Part shown: piece after piece, positions 28,127 through 37,508 of the stretch
How positions within the stretch are numbered: position 1 is the first letter of the stretch
Layout: each line of letters starts with the position of its first letter
NCBI RefSeq assembly: GCF_913063105.1
Contig: NZ_CAJXYQ010000006.1
Location: 186,001-250,000 of the forward strand
Direction of reading: 5' to 3'
DNA length: 64,000 nucleotides
Source: an uncultured Draconibacterium sp.
GTDB taxonomy: Bacteria > Bacteroidota > Bacteroidia > Bacteroidales > Prolixibacteraceae
The notes under the pieces: generated by a model
Seen by the model: the letters and a program-made list of their open reading frames with translations, nothing else
Database searches by the model: none
What the model was told of the DNA's origin: nothing
Position numbers and translations under genes: made by a program

Positions 28127-28844
28127 TATGTTGTAAAATGCGGTTTAAACCTATGCTGGTTAAATTAAAGTGTACAAAGAAAGAATTTTTTAATTTGTTA
28201 TCAAAAAATTCAGCATCGCCCCCGGTTATAATAACTTCTAAATTATTATAAAATTCCTTAAATGAGGCAATTGTACTGTCTACCTCAAATACCAATCCTT
28301 TTTGTACACCAGCCCTTATTGCCTGCTCGGTTGTTTTACCATATAAACTGTAGCAATCTCCTTTTTCTACCTTCGGGAGTTTTCCCGTAAAATGATTTAA
28401 TGCGTTGAAACGCATTTCCAAGCCGGGCGAGATATTTCCTCCCAGGTATTTTCCTTCTGCTGTTAATATATCATAAGTAATAGCAGTGCCAGCATCAATC
28501 ACCAAAACATTTTTATTCGGATATAAATGAAAGGCTCCCACAATTGCTGCAATGCGGTCTTTCCCTAACGTTTCCTTTGATTCGTAACAGTTTTCAACAG
28601 GCAATGGCGTGCTTGCATTTAGTTCGATAAACGTTTGAAACTTCTGCAATAAAGCATTTTTTAGTTCAACCGAATAATCTTTAACTGCCGAAAGAATAAC
28701 ACCATCCAGTTCCTTGTATTCTTGCTTTAACCATTGAATCGACGAAGGTAAAAACGCATCAACAAAAACTGTTTTCAGCACCTCGTCATGGGTACACACC
28801 GAATATTTGGTGCGGGTATTGCCTATATCTATAACCAGGTTCAT
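28110..28844 (-). CDS. coaX: Type III pantothenate kinase
   Basis: Phosphorylates pantothenate, the first step from vitamin B5 to CoA, in the cytoplasm. 244 residues. The phosphate loop is DIGNTRTKYSV (6-16); GKDRIAAIVGAFHLYP and VIDAGTAITYDIL... GGNISPGLEMR give the dimer-interface active site of the ASKHA fold, including the catalytic Asp of DAGTA. It complements the panC/panD genes at 6.8 kb. Its ATG overlaps the nadC stop by one base, and it runs into the outer-membrane protein gene by 17 nt. Confidence 0.96.
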   Translation of the reverse strand: MNLVIDIGNTRTKYSVCTHDEVLKTVFVDAFLPSSIQWLKQEYKELDGVILSAVKDYSVELKNALLQKFQTFIELNASTPLPVENCYESKETLGKDRIAAIVGAFHLYPNKNVLVIDAGTAITYDILTAEGKYLGGNISPGLEMRFNALNHFTGKLPKVEKGDCYSLYGKTTEQAIRAGVQKGLVFEVDSTIASFKEFYNNLEVIITGGDAEFFDNKLKNSFFVHFNLTSIGLNRILQHNGESK

Positions 28845-29689
28845 TAGTCGATAATGCGCTGACTGATATCTAATGCTTTTACCGAGTGGGTTAATGCACC
28901 TATTGAAATATAATCGACGCCGGTATGTGCTACCTTGCGAATACGTTTGATGGTCATATTTCCGGAGGCCTCTATTTTAGCCCGACGATCGATAATCTCT
29001 ACACACTTTTTCATCATCGATGAACGCATATTATCAAGCATAATAATATCAACATCGGCTTCCAGTGCTTCTTTCACCTGTTCAATGGTAGTGGTTTCCA
29101 CCTCAATTTTAATGCTTTTTGGTATTTTTTTACGAATGGCTTCAACGGCTTTTGTAATGCTTCCGGCAACCTGTATGTGGTTGTCTTTAATCATAACCAT
29201 ATCGTACAAACCAAAACGATGGTTTGAAGCTCCCCCCATTCGCACCGCATATTTATCGAGGTAACGGTAGCCAGGTAATGTTTTGCGGGTATCCAAAATC
29301 TCCACCTTGGTTCCCTCAATTTCTTTCATGCATAAATTTGCGTAGCTGGCAATTCCCGACAGGCGTTGCAAAAAGTTAAGAGCCTTTCGTTCGCCGGTTA
29401 ACAAGGCACGATAATTCCCTTTAAATTCGGCAATTATATCGCCCGGAACCACATGGCTTCCATCAGGTAAAAGCACATTCCATTCCAGGTTTGGGTCAAA
29501 CTTTTTGAATACCATTTCGGCAACAGGTAAACCTGCAACTACGCCTTCTTCTTTTGCTACAAAATGTGCTGTTTTCCGATCATTGCTATCAATAAGATTA
29601 TTTGTAGTAATATCTCCGTCACCGATGTCTTCTGCATAGGCCAGGTCAAATAAAACCTCTGCCGATTTCAATACTTTCTCATCCATCAT
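28844..29689 (-). CDS. nadC: Nicotinate-nucleotide pyrophosphorylase (carboxylating)
   Basis: Makes nicotinate mononucleotide from quinolinate and PRPP in de novo NAD synthesis. 281 residues. EDIGDGDITTN opens the N-terminal domain; ALNFLQRLSGIAS, TRKTLPGYRYLDKYAVRMGG (with the substrate-binding Arg and Lys), HRFGLYDMVMIKDNH and the barrel-end ISIGALTHS complete the signature. It is 4 bp downstream of nadB and overlaps coaX by one base. nadA, the partner of nadB, is not in the window. Confidence 0.97.
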   Translation of the reverse strand: MMDEKVLKSAEVLFDLAYAEDIGDGDITTNNLIDSNDRKTAHFVAKEEGVVAGLPVAEMVFKKFDPNLEWNVLLPDGSHVVPGDIIAEFKGNYRALLTGERKALNFLQRLSGIASYANLCMKEIEGTKVEILDTRKTLPGYRYLDKYAVRMGGASNHRFGLYDMVMIKDNHIQVAGSITKAVEAIRKKIPKSIKIEVETTTIEQVKEALEADVDIIMLDNMRSSMMKKCVEIIDRRAKIEASGNMTIKRIRKVAHTGVDYISIGALTHSVKALDISQRIID

Positions 29690-29693
29690 CGCT

Positions 29694-31265
29694 TTACTTT
29701 CTTATGGGTTCAAACTCAATGTTTTTGTTCTTTTGTTGAATTATATGTGTTTTAAAATCAGGACTTTCTTTCTGAAAATCTTCGCGAATATGTCCTCCGC
29801 GGCTCTCTTCGCGAACCAGGGCTGCTTGTGCAATTAGTTTGCAAATAAGTGCGGTGTTTCTGATTTTTATTAAATTGTATTCGTTAAGGTCTTCGTCAAA
29901 GTCTTCAACAATTGCGGAGAAACGATTTAGTGCATTTTCAAGATCTTTTCTGTTTCTTACAATTCCCAGGTTTTTCGACATAAGTTCTGCCAGCTCATTC
30001 TGGTACTGAAGAAAAAGTTGCTCGTTGGGTTGGTCGAGCACTATTGGTGCTGGATCAACAAAATCATAATCGTGCATTTGCAACTGAGCTGCCTTTACAC
30101 TGGCACGTTTCCCGAACACCAAACATTCTAATAACGAATTACTTGCTAAACGGTTGGCTCCCATCACCCCTGTTGATGCCACCTCGCCGCAAACAAACAA
30201 GCCTGAGATATTGGTTTCGGCGTCTAAATTGGTCCGCACACCTCCAACCATATAATGTGCGGCCGGAGAAATGGGCAATCGATCCTCAGTAAGATCGTAC
30301 CCAAACTCGCGCAAATGTTTGTCAATATTCTTAAACCGGTTTCTGATTTTCGCTTTATCCAGGTGCTTTAACGAGAGGAAAATATGCTTTTCGCCTGATT
30401 TTTGAATTTGCCTGAAAATGCTGTAAGCTACAACATCGCGTGGCGCCAGCTCTGCCAGCGGATGTATGTCTTTCATAAAGCGTTCGCCTTTATGGTTTAA
30501 CAACCAGGCTCCCTCGCCTCGTACGGCTTCACTAATCAGGTACGCTTCTTTTCCGGGAATGTACAATGCCGATGGATGAAACTGTATAAATTCGAGATCA
30601 GCCAGACGCGCACCTGCCTCGTAAGCCAATGCTATACCATCGCCGGTGGCAGTATGCGGATTAGTTGATCGGGCAAAAAGCCGCGATAATCCGCCTGTAG
30701 CCAGGATAACAGCTTTTGTTCTAAAAATTACATTCTTGTTGGTTTTAAAATCATACGCCTGAACCCCAACAATACGGTTATTTTGCTGTAATAATTTAAC
30801 CGCTGCAACAAATTCAAAAGCCTCAACATTCTTTTTTTGCCTGATTAGCTGCAACTTAAAACAGGTAAGTTCCTTTCCGGTTGCATCGCCGCCTGCATGA
30901 AGAATACGGCGTTTTGTGTGACCTCCTTCAAGCCCGAGAACAAAATTACCGTTTTCCTTATCAAACTGCATTCCCAGGTCTATCAACTCGCGTACCCGTT
31001 CGCGTCCTTCTCGAACTAATACGTCAACAGCATCGGTATCGCAAATCCCCCTTCCGGTAACCAGTGTATCATGAGCATGTTGTTCCGGCGAGTCATCTGC
31101 GGCAATGGCAGCAGCAATGCCTCCCTGGGCATAATAGGAGTTACTGACATCAAGTTGCGACTTGGTAACTATCGCCACGCGTCCGAAGTTTGAAGAGTGG
31201 TAGGCTGCCGACAACCCGGCTAAGCCACTCCCTATTACAACCGTATCAAATTCAAGTATTTGCAT
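29694..31265 (-). CDS. nadB: L-aspartate oxidase
   Basis: Oxidises aspartate to iminoaspartate for quinolinate synthesis. 523 residues. The FAD dinucleotide motif is VVIGSGLAGLSAA (GxGxxG at 12-17). SYYAQGGIAAA, HAGGDATGKELT, ATGGLSRLFARSTNP, EFIQFHPSAL and the C-terminal ESRGGHIREDFQ are all family signatures. It is the first gene of an eight-gene minus-strand operon and has its own candidate promoter at 31297-31304. Quinolinate synthase (nadA) must lie elsewhere. Confidence 0.97.
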   Translation of the reverse strand: MQILEFDTVVIGSGLAGLSAAYHSSNFGRVAIVTKSQLDVSNSYYAQGGIAAAIAADDSPEQHAHDTLVTGRGICDTDAVDVLVREGRERVRELIDLGMQFDKENGNFVLGLEGGHTKRRILHAGGDATGKELTCFKLQLIRQKKNVEAFEFVAAVKLLQQNNRIVGVQAYDFKTNKNVIFRTKAVILATGGLSRLFARSTNPHTATGDGIALAYEAGARLADLEFIQFHPSALYIPGKEAYLISEAVRGEGAWLLNHKGERFMKDIHPLAELAPRDVVAYSIFRQIQKSGEKHIFLSLKHLDKAKIRNRFKNIDKHLREFGYDLTEDRLPISPAAHYMVGGVRTNLDAETNISGLFVCGEVASTGVMGANRLASNSLLECLVFGKRASVKAAQLQMHDYDFVDPAPIVLDQPNEQLFLQYQNELAELMSKNLGIVRNRKDLENALNRFSAIVEDFDEDLNEYNLIKIRNTALICKLIAQAALVREESRGGHIREDFQKESPDFKTHIIQQKNKNIEFEPIRK

Positions 31266-31709
31266 TTATTTTTTATGCTTCCCGCAAACGAGCCTGCAAA
31301 GTTAGCATTTCTTTTAAGCAAAAACCTAAATTTTATCAATTAGCTTCCATATAAATTCAAGCACATTTAAATAATAAGATACCCTCGTTCCCTGGTTCCT
31401 GTTTTCGTTTGTCAAGCCCGTGCTATCGCGGGTTTATAACGAGATTTACCGTAAAATTTATTTTTGTCAGACTTGTAATAAAACGCAAAATCGACAACAA
31501 ATAGTAAAAAATTGCCACCACAATTAAACTTTGTATATTCGAAACTGTCTGTGATAATATTATTCGTACAACAACACCTTAAACAATAATAAACAGAAGC
31601 ATTGTGTTGTTTTTACAGAATAATACGAATTGCACAAAAATTTTAATGAAATTTGCACACCTGAATCAACCTATACCGATTAAAATAAAATCAAAATAAA
31701 ATTATAGCC
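31266..31709. other. 444-bp divergent intergenic region
   Basis: It separates nadB from the efflux operon. It contains the nadB -7 box, an imperfect palindrome CCCGTGCTATCGCGGG (31417-31432) and an exact TATTTTTG at 31459-31466 on the plus strand, which could start an efflux-operon transcript with a leader of more than 200 nt. No reading frame or RNA gene is evident. Confidence 0.45.
31297..31304 (-). promoter_or_regulatory. -7 promoter element of the nadB operon
   Basis: On the minus strand TAACTTTG followed by CAGG is an exact TAnnTTTG match, 31 nt before the nadB ATG. The same TTTGCAGg/c context occurs at metG, panC and dusB. Confidence 0.6.
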
Positions 31710-32888
31710 ATGAGTTGGAGAAAAATTACATTTATTGTTGTTGCCTTAATAGTTCTTTTAGGAGGTTCAGCAGCTCTATCAAAACTTTTTGTTTCAATGA
31801 AACCGGAGCAAGCCAAAAGGCCCGATGTTGAAATGAAACGATCAGTTAAAGTAGAAACTGTAAACTACGCTGAAATAACTTCGCCATTATCGCTCCCGGG
31901 AGGAAGAGCCGTTTCAGGTAGCGAAGTTTTGCTGGTTTCCGAAGCATCAGGGAAAATTGAACCGGGCGCAGTAGTGCTCAGAAAAGGAACTTCGTTTAAA
32001 AAAGGCCAGTTACTTGCCCAAATTTATAAGGATGAAGTTGAGCTGGCACTTAAAGCCCGTAAAGCACAGTTTTTAACAACAATGACATCTTTATTACCCG
32101 ATATGAAAATCGATTTCCCGGATCAGTTAAATACTTACGAAACATTTTTTAGGGCCATTGACCTGGACCAGAACCTTCCGGAAATGCCGGTTATTCAAGA
32201 TGAGAAACTAAAAGTATTTTTAGCAAGCCGGGGAGTTCTTACCGAATATTATGGCATTAAACAAGATGAAAAAAGATTAAAACGCCATACCCTTTACGCT
32301 CCTTTCGATGGAACTTTTATACAGGTAAATTACGAAACCGGTTCGTATGTAAATACCGGAGGGCAAATTGCACGAATGATTCGCACGGATAATGTGGAAA
32401 TTGAAGTTCCGGTGCCTAATGTAGACAGCGAATGGATAAAAATTGGAGATAAAGTTTTTATTCATTCCAATCAGAGCAATACTGAGTTAATAGGAAAGGT
32501 AGTGCGAAAATCAGACTTTATTGAAGCCGAAACGCAATCGCGAAGTATTTTTGTAAAGGTTGGCCAGGCCGATTCGGATCGGGTTCTACCGGGGCAACTT
32601 TATGCAGTAACTTTTCCGGGTCAAAAAATACCGGATGCCATGGAGATTCCGCGCGGAGCGGTTTTTAACTCAAACACCGTTTACATTGTAGTTAATGGCG
32701 AGTTAAAAAAACGTGAAATAAATGTGATTAAGCGCAACGAAACAACTCTTGTTTTTAATGGGTTGCCTGTAGGTGCCAAAGTTGTTGCCGAACCACTTAT
32801 TAACGTAAAAGAGAATACTCCTGTTAATATTTTAGGCGAGGAAGAAAACAATGGTCAAAAACCACGTAAACAGGCAAGCGCCAAATAG
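31710..32888 (+). CDS. RND efflux periplasmic adaptor subunit
   Basis: Membrane-fusion protein linking the RND pump to the outer-membrane channel. 392 residues with one N-terminal membrane segment (about 7-25). Two halves of the lipoyl-like domain are visible (VSEASGKIEPGAVVLRKGTSFKKGQLLAQI and LYAPFDGTFIQVNYETGSYVNTGGQIARMI) separated by a short helical hairpin. The beta-barrel and membrane-proximal domains follow (about 225-375). The tail is lysine-rich. It is first in a three-gene operon, with the permease 17 bp downstream. Confidence 0.93.
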   Translation: MSWRKITFIVVALIVLLGGSAALSKLFVSMKPEQAKRPDVEMKRSVKVETVNYAEITSPLSLPGGRAVSGSEVLLVSEASGKIEPGAVVLRKGTSFKKGQLLAQIYKDEVELALKARKAQFLTTMTSLLPDMKIDFPDQLNTYETFFRAIDLDQNLPEMPVIQDEKLKVFLASRGVLTEYYGIKQDEKRLKRHTLYAPFDGTFIQVNYETGSYVNTGGQIARMIRTDNVEIEVPVPNVDSEWIKIGDKVFIHSNQSNTELIGKVVRKSDFIEAETQSRSIFVKVGQADSDRVLPGQLYAVTFPGQKIPDAMEIPRGAVFNSNTVYIVVNGELKKREINVIKRNETTLVFNGLPVGAKVVAEPLINVKENTPVNILGEEENNGQKPRKQASAK

Positions 32889-32905
32889 TTAAAGGAGACA
32901 AATCC

Positions 32906-35900
32906 ATGAAGAAGATTGTTGAACTTTTTGTAAAATATCCATTTTACGCCAACCTCATCTTACTCTTCCTTATTGTTGTTGGAAGTTTAAGTTTTTTGTC
33001 GATGAAGAAATCTTTCTTCCCCGAGCGCGAGTCGCACATTATTACGGTGCGCGTTGCCTACCCGGGTGCATCGCCGGTTGAGATGGAAGAAGGCGTAACC
33101 TCAAGAATTGAAGAAGCAGTAAGAGCTATTCCGGGCATCTACGAAATTAATTCTGTTTCATCAGAAAACAGTTCGAGCGTACGTATTGAAATAGAGCCCG
33201 GCTATGATATCGACGAAGCCCTGATTGAAGTAAAAAATGCCGTTGATGGAATCTCGGCTTTTCCAACAGCTGCTGAGCGCCCCATTGTTGCAAAAACACG
33301 AACAACCACACCTGCGGCCCGTTTGCTGGTTACCGGCGAGGTTGATTTGCTTACACTAAAAAGTTATGCCCAACAGGTTGAAGAAGATTTTCTGGCTTCA
33401 GGAATAATGAGCCAGGTAAGCGTTTCAGGATTTCCCAGCCTTGAAATATCGGTTGAAGCAGAAGAAGAAGATCTGCTGCGTTACGGACTAACCTTTAACG
33501 ATTTGCAAAATGCAATTAGCAATAACAACCGCGATGTTTCTGGCGGCCAAATTCGATCGAAAAAAGAGGAGCTTTTAATTCGCTTGCGTTCGCGTAGTGC
33601 CGACCCAAATAAAATCGGGAACATTATTCTGCGTGCCAACCCCGATGGCAGTGTTTTACGCATTAACGATATTGCCAATGTAAAAATGAAATTCTCCGAT
33701 GTACCCAATAAGGCGATGGAGAAAGGCAATCCCCTCATTCGTGTTACGGTAATGAAACTGATAACCGAAGACCTTGATGACATTGACAAGTATGTTCGCG
33801 ACTATGTAAAGAAATTTAATGCCGATACGCATGGTGTAAAGTTAATTCTTTCACGCTCGTACCTCGATTTACTAAAATCGCGACTCGACCTTTTGTACTC
33901 TAATGGAGGCATGGGGCTTATTCTGGTCGTTCTTATACTGGGCATCATGTTGAGCACGCGCCTCTCGTTATGGGTTGCCTGGGGTATTCCGGCGTCGTTC
34001 CTCGGAATGTTTATTATTGCCAATATAATGGGAATTACCATAAACATGATGTCGCTTTTCGGGATGATACTGGTGATTGGTATTCTGGTTGACGATGGCA
34101 TCGTTATCGGCGAGAATATTTTTCAACATTTCGAGCGGGGGAAAAGTCCTATGCGGGCAGCTGTTGATGGAACCGTTGAAGTAATACCGGCAGTAACCTC
34201 TTCGGTACTTACTACTGTTGCTGCTTTTTCGCCCCTGATTTTTATTACCGGCCGAATGGAAATGATGTTTGAAATGGCCGTAATTGTAATTGCCAGTTTG
34301 CTCATTTCATTGGTAGAAGCCTTTTTGGTGCTTCCGGCCCACCTGGGTAACGAAAAAGTACTAAACAGAAAAACACTGCACCGCAAAGCAAAAGGATTGC
34401 GCAAATACACCGAACGCTTTTTTACCTGGCTGCGCGACTATGCATACGACCGGGTAATTAAACTCGTACTTGAATGGCGGTATATCGTTCTGGGAATTCC
34501 GGTAGCGATGATTATAATTACATTGGGTTTAATTGGCGGAAACCTTATAAAAACAACATTCTTTCCACGAATGGAGTTCGATTCTTTTAACATCAACATT
34601 GCTTTTACTCCCGGATCGGGAGAAGGTCAGACCTTAGACTACCTTGAACGTTTCGACAGCATTGTTTGGGTGGTAAACGAAGAGTTGATGAAGGATTACA
34701 ATGACTCCTTACCCATTATCGAAAACAGCATCGTAAACCTGGGTTCGGCTTTCGACCGCGAAGAAAGTGGTGCACACTGCGGTTATGTTGATGTATCGCC
34801 ACGAAATTCGGAGGAAACGGGTATCAGCTCGTTTGAAATTATAAATCGCCTGCGCAAAAAAATAGGAAATGTATCTGAAGCGGAGAAATTTACCATTGGT
34901 GCCCGTAGCCGTTTTGGCGATCCCATTTCTATTGGTCTAATGTCGCGAAATACCGACGAACTCGAGGGTGCACGCGATTTTTTGATGGGTAGGTTAATGG
35001 AATACCCACAGCTTAAAGATGTGGTAAACACCAACGCCCTTGGGAAACAGGAAATTTTGCTTGAGTTAAAACCCAAAGCCTTTATGCTGGGACTTAACGA
35101 AACCTTTATTGCCAACCAGGTGCGCCAGGCATTTTATGGCGGACAGGCTCAACGACTGCAAGTTGGCCGCGACGAACTGCGTATTTGGGTACGATACCCT
35201 GCTGAAGGACGCGAACGCATCGGGCAGCTCGAAAAAATGAAGGTAAAAACAAGTCAAGGCGAATACCCTTTGATGGAGCTGGTTGACTACACCATGAAAC
35301 GTGGTCCGGTAAATATTAACCGTTTTAACGGAAAACGCGAAATACGGGTAAATGCCGATATGGTAGACCCCGATGGCTCGGTTACCGACGCTTTAAACCA
35401 GGTAAAAGCAGAGGTAATACCCGAGCTTGAGTTGCTCTATCCTGGAATATCAGTGATTTTTCAGGGGCAGCAGCGCGAAAGCCAGCGGAATATGGGCGAC
35501 TTAATGTTTTTGTTTCCGATGGCGTTCCTCGCCATTATATTTATTTTAATGATAAACTTTAAATCCTTTGAACAGCCGATAATCATTATCATCATGATTC
35601 CAATTTCTATTCTTGGAGCTGTATGGGGGCATGGGGTACACGGCAAACCCTTGTCCATTCTCAGCTTGTGGGGAATAGTTGCACTCACCGGGGTTATTGT
35701 TAACGATGCTGTGGTTTTTCTGGCCAAGTACAATTTACTTGTTGAAGAAGGGAAAAAAGTAAAAGACGCCATTATTGAAGCTGGAAAATCAAGGCTTCGC
35801 CCAATTATTCTGACCACATTAACCACTGCCTTTGGTCTTTACCCACTTATTTTAGAAACTAGCTTCCAGGCTCAGTTTCTAATTCCAATGGCCATTTCGC

Positions 35901-36106
35901 TGGTATACGGTGTTGCTTTCGGAACCATGTTTATTCTGTTGTTTTTCCCTGCCCTTATTCTGGTACTAAACGATATCAGAAAATTTGTGCGCGAACAATG
36001 GACCGCTAAAAAACTGGAACGCGAACAGGTTGAAATTGCCTGGCTGAATGCTCAACGAAAGATCGACAATACTATTTATCATGAAGAAGATGAGGAAAAA
36101 GAATAA
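32906..36106 (+). CDS. RND efflux permease (AcrB/HAE1-like)
   Basis: Proton-driven inner-membrane pump, 1066 residues, about twelve helices with two large periplasmic loops. The first helix is near 13-33; SFFPERESHIITVRVAYPGASPVEMEEGV is the usual start of the porter domain. The proton-relay Asp pair is in GILVDDGIVIGENIF (helix 4). Helix 10 reads VALTGVIVNDAVVFLAKYN. The long loop SGVQ-type residues are replaced by a divergent sequence, so the exported compound cannot be guessed. It ends 1 bp before the tolC-like ATG. No regulator is adjacent. Confidence 0.95.
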   Translation: MKKIVELFVKYPFYANLILLFLIVVGSLSFLSMKKSFFPERESHIITVRVAYPGASPVEMEEGVTSRIEEAVRAIPGIYEINSVSSENSSSVRIEIEPGYDIDEALIEVKNAVDGISAFPTAAERPIVAKTRTTTPAARLLVTGEVDLLTLKSYAQQVEEDFLASGIMSQVSVSGFPSLEISVEAEEEDLLRYGLTFNDLQNAISNNNRDVSGGQIRSKKEELLIRLRSRSADPNKIGNIILRANPDGSVLRINDIANVKMKFSDVPNKAMEKGNPLIRVTVMKLITEDLDDIDKYVRDYVKKFNADTHGVKLILSRSYLDLLKSRLDLLYSNGGMGLILVVLILGIMLSTRLSLWVAWGIPASFLGMFIIANIMGITINMMSLFGMILVIGILVDDGIVIGENIFQHFERGKSPMRAAVDGTVEVIPAVTSSVLTTVAAFSPLIFITGRMEMMFEMAVIVIASLLISLVEAFLVLPAHLGNEKVLNRKTLHRKAKGLRKYTERFFTWLRDYAYDRVIKLVLEWRYIVLGIPVAMIIITLGLIGGNLIKTTFFPRMEFDSFNINIAFTPGSGEGQTLDYLERFDSIVWVVNEELMKDYNDSLPIIENSIVNLGSAFDREESGAHCGYVDVSPRNSEETGISSFEIINRLRKKIGNVSEAEKFTIGARSRFGDPISIGLMSRNTDELEGARDFLMGRLMEYPQLKDVVNTNALGKQEILLELKPKAFMLGLNETFIANQVRQAFYGGQAQRLQVGRDELRIWVRYPAEGRERIGQLEKMKVKTSQGEYPLMELVDYTMKRGPVNINRFNGKREIRVNADMVDPDGSVTDALNQVKAEVIPELELLYPGISVIFQGQQRESQRNMGDLMFLFPMAFLAIIFILMINFKSFEQPIIIIIMIPISILGAVWGHGVHGKPLSILSLWGIVALTGVIVNDAVVFLAKYNLLVEEGKKVKDAIIEAGKSRLRPIILTTLTTAFGLYPLILETSFQAQFLIPMAISLVYGVAFGTMFILLFFPALILVLNDIRKFVREQWTAKKLEREQVEIAWLNAQRKIDNTIYHEEDEEKE

Positions 36107-36107
36107 A

Positions 36108-37397
36108 ATGAAAACGATAAAAATATTAGTACTGTTAATGGTTGTAAGCGTGGTTGCACAAGCCCAGCAGTCGCTTACTTTAACCGATGCCATTGCAAAA
36201 GCATTGGAAAACAATTACAACATTATAATTGCCCGCGAAAACCAAAAAATTGCAGAGATACAAAACAACTGGGGCACTGCCGGACGCTACCCCTACATTA
36301 ATCTCTCGCTGGGCGACAACAACTCGTACCGCGCCGTTGATGGCGACAACACCACAACAATAAGCTTAACGGGCGGGGCTTCAGTAAGCTGGACTATTTT
36401 TGATGGTTTTTCGGTAAGCATTAGCAAAGCACGACTTGAAGAACTCGAAAACCTGACAAAAAATAATACTGCCGTTATGGTTGAAAGCACTATTCAGTCA
36501 ATTATTCTGGCCTATTACGATGTATTGCTACAAAAAGAAAAACTGGCAACCTACAATGAAGTAATGCAGTTATCAGAAGATCGTTTTGAGCGCACAGAAC
36601 AGCAGAAAGAATACGGAGCAGCCGTAACTTACGATGTTTTGCAGGCCCAAAATGCATACCTCGCCGACAGGGCAAATTACCTGCTACAAGAAGTATCCTA
36701 CAAAAACTCGAAACGCAACCTGGCATACCTAATGGCTGAGAAAGAGGCGACTGACTATGATTACACGGATAACTTTGAGGCGGTTACCGAGGATTATTCC
36801 ATTGCCGACCTAAGGGCCCAAATGATGGAAAACAACAAGAGTTTGCAAAGCCAGTATATTAACCAACGACTGCTCGACAACGCCATTGCGTCTGCAAAAA
36901 GTGCCTTTTCGCCCAGCCTCGATTTTATTGGAGGTGTAACCGGAACACGAGCGGGTAGTAAATACGGCGATGTGGACATGGACTGGGCAAACTCGGCTAA
37001 CTTTTATGGAAATTTTACGCTAAGCTGGAATTTGTTTAGTGGAGGAAATCGTAAAAGAGCCTTGCAAATTGCCGAGATTGATAGCGATATCGCCATGGTT
37101 GAATTAAACGAAATGCAACACGACCTGGATAACAGCCTTGCCAATCTTTTTGAGTTTTACCAGGTTCGAAAAGAATTGCTTATTGTTGCCGACGAAAACC
37201 TTGAAGCAGCAAAACTTAACCTTCAGATTTCGAGAGATAAATTTGAGGCCGGAGCAATTAATTCATTCAATTATCGCGATGTACAGGAGATTTACCTTCA
37301 GGCCGCACAGGGCAGGCTCGAAGCCATTTACAATTTTATTAACGCCCAAACATCCCTGCTTCGTTTGGCCGGTGTAATTGTACAGCAATACGATTAA
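36108..37397 (+). CDS. TolC-family outer-membrane efflux protein
   Basis: Outer-membrane channel for the pump. 429 residues from ATG 36108; the upstream in-frame ATG at 36048 lies inside the permease and would ruin the signal peptide (MKTIKILVLLMVVSVVAQAQ). Two repeats of the TolC fold are visible: LTLTDAIAKALENNYNIIIARENQKIAEIQ ... and SIADLRAQMMENNKSLQSQYINQRLLDNAIASAKSAFSPSL. The second ends with FNYRDVQEIYLQAAQGRLEAIYNFINAQTSLLRLAG. Residues PSLDFIG and SWNLFSGG are typical of the family. It completes the efflux operon. Confidence 0.94.
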   Translation: MKTIKILVLLMVVSVVAQAQQSLTLTDAIAKALENNYNIIIARENQKIAEIQNNWGTAGRYPYINLSLGDNNSYRAVDGDNTTTISLTGGASVSWTIFDGFSVSISKARLEELENLTKNNTAVMVESTIQSIILAYYDVLLQKEKLATYNEVMQLSEDRFERTEQQKEYGAAVTYDVLQAQNAYLADRANYLLQEVSYKNSKRNLAYLMAEKEATDYDYTDNFEAVTEDYSIADLRAQMMENNKSLQSQYINQRLLDNAIASAKSAFSPSLDFIGGVTGTRAGSKYGDVDMDWANSANFYGNFTLSWNLFSGGNRKRALQIAEIDSDIAMVELNEMQHDLDNSLANLFEFYQVRKELLIVADENLEAAKLNLQISRDKFEAGAINSFNYRDVQEIYLQAAQGRLEAIYNFINAQTSLLRLAGVIVQQYD

Positions 37398-37508
37398 AAA
37401 TTTGCCACACGGCAACTAAAACTGCGCATAACCGGTAACGAGTTCTTAAAAACGTTTCGCCTATGTGCAGTTTTATTTTTACACATTTTTTAGTGCCTGA
37501 TGTAGGAA

